Position numbers and translations under genes: made by a program | Shown here: positions 7,157-14,445 of the stretch, one piece after another | How the letters are laid out: each line of letters opens with the position of its first letter | Position numbering within the stretch: position 1 is the first letter of the stretch | The notes under the pieces: model-generated | Told to the model about the DNA's origin: nothing | Database searches by the model: none | The model's input: only the letters and a program-made list of their open reading frames with translations | Assembly (NCBI GenBank): GCA_964388235.1 | Contig: CAYLXN010000014.1 | Coordinates: forward strand, 1 to 16,196 | DNA length: 16,196 nucleotides | DNA from: CAYLXN01 sp964388235 | GTDB taxonomy: Bacteria > Patescibacteriota > Saccharimonadia > Saccharimonadales > Saccharimonadaceae | Reading direction: 5' to 3'

Positions 7157-8368
7157 ATGCAAACATTTAATTACACGGCAAAAAATCCAGATACTGGTGA
7201 AATAGTTAAATCGCAAGTCAAGGCGCAAAATGAGCGCCAAGCGGGCAAAATGTTGCTGGACCAAGGGCTAATTGCTCCAGAATTGAAATTAGTTGACGAA
7301 TCTGGTGGCATAAGAGGACTATTTGGCAATCGAGTAACGGCTAAAACCCGGCTAGTGTTTACGCGTCAGCTGGCGACTTTGGTTGGGGCGGGCTTGCCAG
7401 TGGCTCAGGCGATGCGGACTGTTTACGAACAGACCAGTGCCAAGCCGATGAAAAAAGTGGTTAATGATTTGGTGACATCGATTGAGTCAGGTAAAAGTAT
7501 GCATGCGTCTTTTGCGCAACATCCAGAGGTGTTTAATGGGCTTTATTTGTCACTGATTGAGGCGGGCGAAGCTTCAGGTACGCTGGATACAGCTTTGGTT
7601 AAAATTGCCGATCAAGAAGAAAAAGATGCTGAAATGTTGAGTAAAATTAAAGGCGCCTTCACTTATCCAGCAATTGTTTTGGTGGTGATTATCGCGGTGA
7701 TTGGTTTTATGATGTTCCAAGTTGTGCCTCAGGTTGAAACGCTATATGAAGATATGAATTTGGATCTACCTTTGCTGACGAAAATTTTGGTAGGCGTGAC
7801 TAATTTTACGCTTCGCTACTGGTGGGCGGTCATTTTAGCTTTGGGTTTTGTGATTTTCTTTACAGCTCAATATTTTCGAACGGAGCGAGGAATTGCTACC
7901 AAAGATACTTTTAAACTAAACATGCCAGTATTTGGTGGAATGTTCCGTAAATTGTACATGGCTCGTTTTATGAGGACTGGCGAGACGTTGCTGTCTTCAG
8001 GTGTGCCGATGTTGGACGCTCTAGATATCTCGTCAACGGCGGTTAATAACGTAATCGTTGGTAAGGTTATCCAGGGGGCAGCCGAAAAGGTCAAGGGTGG
8101 TAAATCGCTGTCTGAGTCGGTGACTGATCAGCCTTACGTGATTGAATTAGTGCCTCAGATGATAAAAATTGGTGAGCAGTCGGGTAAAATTGACGAAATG
8201 ATGGGTAAAACGGCTAAAATCTTTGAGGAAGAATTGGATGCGCAGATTAAAACCCTTCAGACTTTAATCGAGCCAGTGATGATGGTAGTGCTAGCGGGCG
8301 TGGCTGGTGTCTTGGTCGGTGGTGTGCTGATGCCGATTTATCAGATGGTCGGCAATGTTCGAACTTAA
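7157..8368 (+). CDS. pilC: PilC/GspF-family inner-membrane assembly protein
   Basis: This 403-residue polytopic membrane protein is the assembly core on which PilB and PilT act. Two T2SSF repeats are visible: the first at about 67-192 with LIEAGEASGTLD (133-144), the second at about 270-392 with MIKIGEQSGKID (335-346). Membrane segments are seen at about 170-192, 220-240 and 370-395. The N-terminus (MQTFNYTAKNPDTGEIV) is the standard family start. Length equals the family norm of about 400. AAAGGG at 7146-7151 precedes the ATG. It is the last gene of the pilM-to-pilC unit; a separate promoter for the prepilin gene begins four bases after its stop. Confidence 0.96.
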   Translation: MQTFNYTAKNPDTGEIVKSQVKAQNERQAGKMLLDQGLIAPELKLVDESGGIRGLFGNRVTAKTRLVFTRQLATLVGAGLPVAQAMRTVYEQTSAKPMKKVVNDLVTSIESGKSMHASFAQHPEVFNGLYLSLIEAGEASGTLDTALVKIADQEEKDAEMLSKIKGAFTYPAIVLVVIIAVIGFMMFQVVPQVETLYEDMNLDLPLLTKILVGVTNFTLRYWWAVILALGFVIFFTAQYFRTERGIATKDTFKLNMPVFGGMFRKLYMARFMRTGETLLSSGVPMLDALDISSTAVNNVIVGKVIQGAAEKVKGGKSLSESVTDQPYVIELVPQMIKIGEQSGKIDEMMGKTAKIFEEELDAQIKTLQTLIEPVMMVVLAGVAGVLVGGVLMPIYQMVGNVRT

Positions 8369-8371
8369 AGC

Positions 8372-8400
8372 TAGACAAATAAAAAAGATTTAGTTATACT
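8372..8400 (+). promoter_or_regulatory. Dedicated promoter of the prepilin gene
   Basis: TAGACA (8372-8377, five of six to consensus), a 17-base spacer and TATACT (8395-8400, five of six). Transcription should start near 8407, giving a leader of about 52 bases. It sits in the 90-base gap after pilC and would allow prepilin to be made in excess of the machinery. Confidence 0.65.
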
Positions 8401-8411
8401 TAAAAACATAA

Positions 8412-8427
8412 GCTTGTTATAACAAGC
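8412..8427 (+). repeat. Perfect 16-bp palindrome in the prepilin mRNA leader
   Basis: GCTTGTTATAACAAGC is its own reverse complement. In RNA it can fold as a six-base-pair stem with a UAUA loop, about five bases from the predicted 5' end and before the ribosome site AAGAAAGGA (8438-8446). A 5'-end hairpin of this kind can protect a message from decay. As DNA it could instead be an operator for a dimeric regulator. There is no T-run, so it is not a terminator. Confidence 0.55.
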
Positions 8428-8458
8428 AATTAATCAAAAGAAAGGAATAATAAACAAG

Positions 8459-8956
8459 ATGAATAAACAGACAAGAAAGGGTTTTACAATTATTGAAGTT
8501 GTGTTGGTGCTGGCAATCGCCGGTCTGATCTTCTTGATGGTGTTCGTGGCCTTCCCAGCCTTGCAGCGTGGTCAGCGTGATACTGCAAAACGTGAAGATG
8601 TGATGCGTGTCGCTTCTCAGCTAGAGCAGTATAAGGCTAACAACCGTGGCACTATCCCAGCAAATTTTACTGCGCTAAGGAACAGTGGTTTTGCTGCCAC
8701 TTACATGAAACAAACCACTAATACTAGTGATTCAAAAAATGAGTTCGTTAGTCCAAATGGTCAAAACTACACATTTGTTGGGGCAGGAGGGATTAATGAT
8801 GGCAACAAGGAGCACGCGATTGAATATCAGGTTGCCGCTTATTGTAATGGTGAAAATATTGTTCCTAATGCAAGCTTAGGAAATCGAGCCTATGCTCTGA
8901 GGGTTCAGCTTGAAGGTTCAGGCTTCTTCTGTAAAGACAGTGGTGGCTCTAACTAA
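8459..8956 (+). CDS. Type IV prepilin, probable major pilin
   Basis: This 165-residue prepilin has an eight-residue basic leader, MNKQTRKG, followed by FTIIEVVLVLAIAG. PilD should cut after Gly8, leaving Phe1 and the essential Glu5 (residue 13). The hydrophobic N-terminal helix continues to about residue 32, with Pro33 before an amphipathic helix ending QLEQYKANN. The globular head has two cysteines (129 and 158) that could close a C-terminal disulfide loop. The gene has its own good promoter, a structured leader and a strong ribosome site, which suggests high expression and a major-subunit role. That role is inferred, since no expression data are available. Its head and helix are clearly related to the next gene product. 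Confidence 0.88.
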   Translation: MNKQTRKGFTIIEVVLVLAIAGLIFLMVFVAFPALQRGQRDTAKREDVMRVASQLEQYKANNRGTIPANFTALRNSGFAATYMKQTTNTSDSKNEFVSPNGQNYTFVGAGGINDGNKEHAIEYQVAAYCNGENIVPNASLGNRAYALRVQLEGSGFFCKDSGGSN

Positions 8957-8969
8957 TTAGTCATGGTTA

Positions 8970-8978
8970 TGTTATAAT
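8970..8978 (+). promoter_or_regulatory. Perfect extended -10 promoter before the pilin paralogue, leaderless
   Basis: TGTTATAAT is an exact TGnTATAAT extended -10 box. The GTG start codon at 8986 follows after seven bases, so transcription should begin at or next to it. No Shine-Dalgarno site is present. This supports the GTG over the internal ATG at 9094. Confidence 0.65.
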
Positions 8979-8985
8979 TAAGAGC

Positions 8986-9651
8986 GTGCAGGACTATGAT
9001 GCGATTGATCAATTAGAGATCGATGAACAAGCGACACCGACTATCGATTTGACTGATGGTCCAGTTTATAATTGGGCGCTAGTTGGTAGCCAAATGAAAG
9101 TCAATGAAGACCGATTGGTGGCTGGCAGCTATAGCTCAAAACAGCTAGCAAGAAAGGCCAAGCGACAACAAGTATGGGCTCAAATTAATTATATATTGCT
9201 AACTGTGGCTCCGTTTGTGGCTATTATCGGGGTGATCGCAACTATTGCTTGGGTGTTGTTGCCTAAGTTTGAGGCGATCAAGTGGGACGCTCAACGCAAG
9301 CAAATGGCGTTTACTTACATCACCAAGATTAATGACTACAAAGCCAATAATGGCGGTTCGGCGATGCCAAAAGGTGACGGTTGGTATAGTTACAGCAAGG
9401 ATTATGTGTTGACGCCTAACAGTCAGTTCAAAGTTGATCCAGCGACCGAATTGCCTTACGGGATTAAGTTGAATTTAAACGCTCAAGTTGGTGAGATTTT
9501 AGCGGCTGATTATAATGCTATTTATATTGATGAAGCTAGGAAATGCAATGGCAGCAGTCTCACCAAGGCTGAAACGGATATTTTTGCGGTCAGACTGCGT
9601 CAGCAGGATGGAACGGTTTTATGTAACGATAATTCAGGGGGTAGAAACTGA
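8986..9651 (+). CDS. Membrane-anchored pilin paralogue without a prepilin cleavage site
   Basis: This 221-residue protein has a cytoplasmic part of about 66 residues (acidic first, then basic with SKQLARKAKRQQ at 51-62), one membrane helix (about 69-92) and an external pilin-like domain. It aligns with the preceding prepilin through the helix: Pro93 matches Pro33, Asp101 matches Asp41, DYKANNGG matches QYKANNRG, and the tail CNGSS...FAVRLRQQDGTVLCNDNSGGRN matches CNGEN...YALRVQLEGSGFFCKDSGGSN, both cysteines conserved. Where the prepilin has G^FTIIE, this protein has N-YILLT, so PilD cannot cut it normally and Glu5 is missing. It is therefore probably a fixed membrane protein carrying a pilin head. 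It overlaps pilD by one base. Its function is unknown; a regulator, adaptor or base component of the pilus is conceivable. Confidence 0.8.
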   Translation: MQDYDAIDQLEIDEQATPTIDLTDGPVYNWALVGSQMKVNEDRLVAGSYSSKQLARKAKRQQVWAQINYILLTVAPFVAIIGVIATIAWVLLPKFEAIKWDAQRKQMAFTYITKINDYKANNGGSAMPKGDGWYSYSKDYVLTPNSQFKVDPATELPYGIKLNLNAQVGEILAADYNAIYIDEARKCNGSSLTKAETDIFAVRLRQQDGTVLCNDNSGGRN

Positions 9652-10565
9652 TGTTGTGGATAAGTCAATTAATTTTAGGCTTGCTGTGGGTGGCAGCTGG
9701 CGGCATTTTAGGTTCTTTTGCGGTGGCGCAAGTTTGGCGCTTGCGAGCCAAGGAATTAGCTGAGCGCAAACGAGCCAAGGAAGATTATTCACCTCAAGAA
9801 TATCAGCGGTTAGTTACCAAGTCAAAGTTGAATCAAACCAAGATTGCGACCGATCGCTCGCGCTGCTTAGAGTGTGGCTACCAACTGCGCTGGTTTGACT
9901 TAATCCCAATTATCAGCTGGCTGAGCTTGAGAGGTCGTTGTCGTAAATGCCAGGCTAAGATTGGACGCACGGAAGTAATTGCCGAAATCGTCTTGGCAGC
10001 GCTGTTTGGCTTTTCGTGGTGGTTTTGGTCGGTCAATTATGATTTAGGTAATTGGTTGTATACTGGCTTGTTTTTGGTTTGGCTGGGGCTGCTGGTTTAC
10101 CTAGCGGTGTTTTTTATTTATGATTTTCACTGGCAATTATTACCGAGTATTTATTTGTATGCAGCGATTGCTTGGGCGGTGGTTTTTGCACTGATGTCGT
10201 CGTATTTGGCAGTGTCTCAATTTGGCTGGGAAATTGTTGACCAATTGTTGGTTGATTATTTATTGGCGGTGGTTATTTTGGCTGGAGTTTATGCGGTGAT
10301 CAATTTAATCTCTAGAGGGCAGTGGATTGGCTCGGGCGATGTGTTCTTGGGCGTGGTGTTAGCCTTAATTTTGGGCGAGCCATTGCTAGCGTTTATTGGC
10401 TTGTTTTTAGCTAACTTAATTGGCACGGCTTTAGTTTTGCCTGGGTTTATCAGTGGCAAGATCAGCGCCAAGACTCGCTTGGCGATGGGGCCGTTGCTGA
10501 TCGTCGGTGGTTTGATAGCTTTTTTCTGTGGACAACAATTAATTAAATTCTTCTGGTTTGGTTGA
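9651..10565 (+). CDS. pilD: PilD prepilin leader peptidase / N-methyltransferase
   Basis: This 304-residue aspartic membrane protease cuts prepilin leaders after glycine and usually methylates the new N-terminus. GGILGSFAVAQVWRLR (17-32) is the conserved first region. The zinc site has CLEC (72-75) and CRKC (97-100) flanking the DLIPIISWL motif (83-91). Catalytic aspartates are D158 in YDFHWQLLPS and D230 in WIGSGD, and RLAMGPLL (276-283) is the conserved late motif. About seven or eight membrane helices follow the zinc loop. The ATG overlaps the preceding TGA (TGATG), with AGGGGG at 9636-9641 as ribosome site. All catalytic features are intact, so it should process the prepilin and the FimT-, PilV- and PilW-like proteins here. 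Confidence 0.95.
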   Translation: MLWISQLILGLLWVAAGGILGSFAVAQVWRLRAKELAERKRAKEDYSPQEYQRLVTKSKLNQTKIATDRSRCLECGYQLRWFDLIPIISWLSLRGRCRKCQAKIGRTEVIAEIVLAALFGFSWWFWSVNYDLGNWLYTGLFLVWLGLLVYLAVFFIYDFHWQLLPSIYLYAAIAWAVVFALMSSYLAVSQFGWEIVDQLLVDYLLAVVILAGVYAVINLISRGQWIGSGDVFLGVVLALILGEPLLAFIGLFLANLIGTALVLPGFISGKISAKTRLAMGPLLIVGGLIAFFCGQQLIKFFWFG

Positions 10566-10591
10566 GTTTTTTAAACAGCTTATGCTATAAT
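10562..10591 (+). promoter_or_regulatory. Promoter of the minor-pilin cluster, near-leaderless
   Basis: TTGAGT (10562-10567), an 18-base spacer and an extended -10 TGCTATAAT (10583-10591, TATAAT at 10586-10591). The ATG at 10601 comes nine bases after the box, leaving about 0-3 bases of leader. The -35 box overlaps the end of pilD. Confidence 0.65.
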
Positions 10592-10600
10592 TCTAAGTAA

Positions 10601-11467
10601 ATGAAAACGCAAAAAACTGGCTTTACGATTATTGAGGTAATGCTGACATTGGTCATAACTGGACTGATGATCGCGGCGGCTGGGGTGATGGCGCGTCAAT
10701 CGATTACTAATCAACGCTATGGTGATAGTGTTGAGAGCCTGAAGGATTTTTTCCAGAGCCAGTATAGCCAGACGAGCTATGCTCAAGCTCAATCTCGTAA
10801 TATTGAGGAGAGCAAGTGTCAATTAAATGTTGGTGGAATTAATACTCGGCAGCAGACTTTCAGGGGTAAATCCGATTGTTTGCTGGTGGGTAGATTGTTG
10901 AAGATCGATTATGTTCAGACGGCTGATCAACAGCGAGATACAGTGGTCAAGGGCTATACAGTTATCGGTCAAGAATGCGATCGTGAGGCGGTGACGGCGG
11001 ATAATTCAAATCAATCTCAGGACACTAAGTGTTTCCGCAGAATGTTTTTGAGAATTCTTGAAGAAGAAAATCAGCCACTTTTGACCTATACCCCTGAGTG
11101 GGATGCGGCGATGCGGGTGCCTGAGCCACGAATTCCTAATAGTTACAAATACGTCGGTGCTGGTGACTCACAATATATCTTGATTTTGAAATCACCGCTT
11201 AGCGGTAGTCTCAGGACTTACATCAATCAAGGTGCAGTTGCTAACAGTAGTCTAAATCAGCTTTTGAGAAGTACGTCAGGCTTGATTAGCGATGCTAATT
11301 TAAAAACACCGTTTGTTTTTTGTGTTCAGCCGAAAGATGGAGCTTCTCCGCTCAGGGCGATTCGAATTCACCAAGACTCAGCTAATGCCTCGGGGGTCGA
11401 AATCATGCCAGTTGATGAGGATTACAAAACGATTGATGGCGTGGTGGTGAAGGCGGTCAAATGTTAA
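10601..11467 (+). CDS. Minor pilin, FimT/GspH-like position
   Basis: This 288-residue prepilin-like protein starts MKTQKTG^FTIIEVMLTLVITG, with a seven-residue leader, Phe1 and Glu5 (residue 12). The hydrophobic helix runs to about residue 30. The rest is exported and has six cysteines, including the final residue; an even number suggests three disulfides. It is much longer than classical FimT/GspH (about 150-190), so the assignment is by position as the first of four minor pilins, not by head sequence. It has its own promoter, and its stop overlaps the start of the next gene by seven bases, so the two are coupled. The head domain is not recognised. Confidence 0.82.
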   Translation: MKTQKTGFTIIEVMLTLVITGLMIAAAGVMARQSITNQRYGDSVESLKDFFQSQYSQTSYAQAQSRNIEESKCQLNVGGINTRQQTFRGKSDCLLVGRLLKIDYVQTADQQRDTVVKGYTVIGQECDREAVTADNSNQSQDTKCFRRMFLRILEEENQPLLTYTPEWDAAMRVPEPRIPNSYKYVGAGDSQYILILKSPLSGSLRTYINQGAVANSSLNQLLRSTSGLISDANLKTPFVFCVQPKDGASPLRAIRIHQDSANASGVEIMPVDEDYKTIDGVVVKAVKC

Positions 11468-12237
11468 CTTCAGTCGATAAAGTCAACTGCTTAAAAAAGT
11501 CGAGCTTCAAGGCTGGCGATACCATTGTCGAAGTGGTGTTTGCTTTCGCGGTTTTTAGTTTGGTTTCGGTGATTGGTATTTCAATCATGAATCGTGGTTC
11601 CGAGATGTCTCAAAATGCACTGGAGCTTAATTTGGTCCGTAATCAAATCAACTCCCAGGCCGAGTCGCTTCGCTTTTTGCATGAAAATTATATCCGAGAA
11701 TTATCCAACGCCGCACCAAATACTGATCCAACTAGCATTACTGCGGCTGGAGAGTGGCGAAAAGTGACGGGTAAGAGTCGAATTACGCCAGGTGTTGATT
11801 TAAGAATTCAAGCTTCTACGCCCGACAAGCTGAAGACGATGCTAGGCGCTCAAGGGCAGTGCAAGTATCCTGATCGATCCAACAATAACGCCTTTGTCTT
11901 AAATCCTCGATCCAAGCCGCCGAAAGTTTTAGCGGCTTCTAGCCGAGGTTCATGGCCATCTGGTTTTATCGGGGGTGAAAACAATCGGATGCTCAAAACT
12001 CCATCTAGTTACGCTCGCTTAGTATTTGGCCCAGAAGGTTCCGCCGAAGCGGAGGCTGATACCAACCAAATTTCGACCAGCACTGGCTTGAAATCGGTCG
12101 AAGGAATTTGGATTGAGCGATTAGACGGCGCTGGTTATTATGATTTTTACATTAGAGCTTGCTGGTCGAGCGCATCTTCGTCGACAGCTAGTACTTTAGA
12201 AACAGTAGTGAGGTTATATGAGCCGAGCAGAAATTAA
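11461..12237 (+). CDS. Minor pilin, PilV/GspI-like, with Asp at +1
   Basis: This 258-residue pseudopilin has a 19-residue leader, followed by the cleavage region KAG^DTIVEVVFAFAVFSLVSVIG. Glu5 (residue 24) is present, but position +1 is Asp in place of the usual Phe or Met, and +2 is Thr. The mature part has two cysteines. The ATG overlaps the end of the upstream gene by seven bases, and the end of this gene overlaps the next by 20 bases, so the three are one translational unit. The PilV/GspI call rests on gene order and the TxVEVxxAxxVFSL helix pattern. The head domain is not recognised. Confidence 0.78.
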   Translation: MLTSVDKVNCLKKSSFKAGDTIVEVVFAFAVFSLVSVIGISIMNRGSEMSQNALELNLVRNQINSQAESLRFLHENYIRELSNAAPNTDPTSITAAGEWRKVTGKSRITPGVDLRIQASTPDKLKTMLGAQGQCKYPDRSNNNAFVLNPRSKPPKVLAASSRGSWPSGFIGGENNRMLKTPSSYARLVFGPEGSAEAEADTNQISTSTGLKSVEGIWIERLDGAGYYDFYIRACWSSASSSTASTLETVVRLYEPSRN

Positions 12238-13054
12238 ATCAAAAGCTAAATCACCGATCGCTAAGCGTGGCTTCACGCTGGTGGAGTCTTTGTTGTCATT
12301 GGCTTACGTGTCGATGTTGCTGCTAAGTGTTTTGTTGATTATTTTACAACTAATTCATATTTACAATCGAGGGATGACCCTTAAAGAATTAAACCGAGTT
12401 GGGCGATCGGTCGGCGATGATATTCAGTTGTCACTCAATACAGCTTCGGACATCAAGATTAGCCAGAGCGATTCCAATACTAACAGTACCAATTTTAATC
12501 CGATCAACGATCCAAGGGAAGAAGTGCCTGATTATCGAACGGATAGTGCAGAAAATCCTTGGAGAGGTGTGCTATGCACAGGCAATTTTTCTTATGTTTG
12601 GAATTTTGCTAGCATTGATGGTAAATCAGGCCAATTCTTCATGTTCAATGCTTTTCCTGATTATTTATTCAAAATAACTGGTCCAGATGGTAGAGATTAT
12701 CCAGTTCGACTGGCTAAAATCCAAGATCCGAACCGTGAAGTTTGTCGCATGCCAAATGGCGTCAATGACATTATTAAAAATCAATCCAACCGAGTGACGG
12801 AAGTTATCAAGGCGGGGGATCGTGGGCTAGCGATTCACGATTTTAGAATAGTTTCGGCGGTTAATAGCGGAGTAACTGGACAAACAATGTATACTTTGAA
12901 CTACGTAATTGGCACATCAGTGGGGAGTCGAGATGATCCAATGTGGATTGAGGACAGCAAATGTCGTCCACCTGATAAACTAGGCTATTTCAACGATTAC
13001 TGTGCGATTAATAAGTTTGAAGTCACGGCCAGAAACATATCGAGGGAAAAGTAG
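12218..13054 (+). CDS. Minor pilin, PilW/GspJ-like
   Basis: This 278-residue prepilin has an 18-residue leader rich in lysine and arginine (MSRAEIKSKAKSPIAKRG), then FTLVESLLSLAYVSMLLLSVLL with Glu5 at residue 23. A long hydrophobic helix ends at about residue 47. The exported head has four cysteines. FTLVESLLSL is typical of the PilW/GspJ class, and the gene is third in the H-I-J-K order. The start lies 20 bases inside the preceding gene; AGTGAGG at 12206-12212 is a weak ribosome site six bases before the ATG. Position and helix support the class; the head is not recognised. Confidence 0.78.
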   Translation: MSRAEIKSKAKSPIAKRGFTLVESLLSLAYVSMLLLSVLLIILQLIHIYNRGMTLKELNRVGRSVGDDIQLSLNTASDIKISQSDSNTNSTNFNPINDPREEVPDYRTDSAENPWRGVLCTGNFSYVWNFASIDGKSGQFFMFNAFPDYLFKITGPDGRDYPVRLAKIQDPNREVCRMPNGVNDIIKNQSNRVTEVIKAGDRGLAIHDFRIVSAVNSGVTGQTMYTLNYVIGTSVGSRDDPMWIEDSKCRPPDKLGYFNDYCAINKFEVTARNISREK

Positions 13055-13120
13055 CTTTATTATTTTTGTAAAATGAGTTAAAATAAGCATAAAGATTATA
13101 AATAGATAGGAACCAAGACC
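13055..13120 (+). promoter_or_regulatory. AT-rich gap with possible promoter and a ribosome site for the PilX-like gene
   Basis: These 66 bases hold a candidate -10 TAAAAT (13079-13084), a second AT-rich candidate TATAAA (13097-13102) and the ribosome site AGGA (13108-13111) nine bases before the ATG. No good -35 box stands out. CTTTATTATTTT (13055-13066) can pair with AAAATA plus ATAAAG (13080-13094) across a three-base bulge, but the region is so AT-rich that this may be chance. Confidence 0.3.
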
Positions 13121-14428
13121 ATGAAGACGAAAATTCAACGATATCAACCTGGCGCTGCCTCACTGATCATAGTGATGTTTACGACTATATTAGTTGGGAT
13201 TTTGACAGTTGGCTTCGTGAGGATTATGCTCAAGGACTGGGATAGTGCCAGTCAGCAAGATTTGTCGACTTCGGCTTACGACTCGGCTTTAGCTGGGGTT
13301 GAGGACGCCAAGACAGCCATGGGGATTTATAATAACATCTGTACTAAGAACGCCGCTGTCTGCAACAAGCTTCGTGAGCAGCATTTGAATGGCAAGAATT
13401 GCGATGCTATTGGTGCGATTAGACTAAACGAAAACAATACTCGAGCTGATTTAGCAGCTGGCACTGGTAGTTTGGGCAACAATGAAGAGCAGCGAGTTGG
13501 CTATAGCGAATCCAATAACCAAGCCTATACTTGTGTCACTATTAACCTCAACACCTCTGATTATATTAGTAAATTTGATTCTAAAACCGACCAAGTAGTC
13601 GTGCCATTAAAGGGCGAAAAAGAATTCACTAAAGTTCGCTTGTCGTGGTATCAGACTGACGACAAGGCGTATCCAGGACGAGGGATTGAAACGCCGGGAG
13701 GACTTTATCGGGTTGACGACGCCTCCACTTTGCCGTCATATAAAGACGTCAGTGACTCAACAAATCGCGAATCAAACCCTGACAGAAACGTGCCGCCGAT
13801 GATCGTTTCGCATTATTTTAAGCGAACTGCTGATTTGACTCATTACGATATCAAAGAAGATCCAGGTTACGGCAATAGCCCGATCTATAAAGTAGCGACT
13901 ACCAATCAAAACTCTCGCTTGAATAATTCCACTTTATTCCTAAATCCGACATCCAACTGGGCTGGGGCTAGCGAAGTTAACTTTGCTGATCGACACAGTC
14001 TTGATAGCGCTCCAGAAAATTTGGTTAGCAACATTAAGTGTAATAATAACGTCACTGGTGAACAGTACGCCTGTGAAGCGATAGTTGTCTTGCCGCTTGA
14101 TGGCGGTAGAATACCAGCTTATAGCGCTGATCACTTCATGCGCTTAAGCCGTCGCTATAACACCGACAGCGTGACTAGTTTTAAATTAGAATTATTAAAT
14201 TCAAGCAATCAAGTAGTTAATTTTGCTGGGGTGCAGCCTATGGTTGACTCAAATGGTCGAGCCAATGATTTCATGCGTCGAGTTGAAGCTCGCATTGAGT
14301 CGTTGGGCGGTTCTGGCTTCCCTTACCCATCAGCAGCCGTTGAGGTCGGTGGCGAAGGCTTAATTAAAGACTTTGGCGTAACCGATAGCAGCTGTAACGG
14401 CAGCGGTGACGTTTGCAATAATAACTAA
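13121..14428 (+). CDS. PilX/GspK-like large minor pilin-like protein
   Basis: This 435-residue protein has a short cytoplasmic N-terminus, MKTKIQRYQPG, and a membrane helix AASLIIVMFTTILVGILTVGF (12-32). It then has ASQQDLSTSAYDSALAGVEDAKTAM (43-67), which resembles the PilX N-terminal region where a helix ends in an AxxAxxxAExAL-like stretch. A glycine (11) precedes the helix, but position +5 is Ile, not Glu; lack of Glu5 is typical of GspK and tip pseudopilins. The large exported part has eight cysteines and ends SSCNGSGDVCNNN. It is the largest pilin-like protein here and fourth in order, so a tip role is plausible. It may have its own promoter. Its stop is 17 bases from that of the convergent recombinase gene. 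Confidence 0.75.
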   Translation: MKTKIQRYQPGAASLIIVMFTTILVGILTVGFVRIMLKDWDSASQQDLSTSAYDSALAGVEDAKTAMGIYNNICTKNAAVCNKLREQHLNGKNCDAIGAIRLNENNTRADLAAGTGSLGNNEEQRVGYSESNNQAYTCVTINLNTSDYISKFDSKTDQVVVPLKGEKEFTKVRLSWYQTDDKAYPGRGIETPGGLYRVDDASTLPSYKDVSDSTNRESNPDRNVPPMIVSHYFKRTADLTHYDIKEDPGYGNSPIYKVATTNQNSRLNNSTLFLNPTSNWAGASEVNFADRHSLDSAPENLVSNIKCNNNVTGEQYACEAIVVLPLDGGRIPAYSADHFMRLSRRYNTDSVTSFKLELLNSSNQVVNFAGVQPMVDSNGRANDFMRRVEARIESLGGSGFPYPSAAVEVGGEGLIKDFGVTDSSCNGSGDVCNNN

Positions 14429-14445
14429 GATTTGATTAATTAGAA

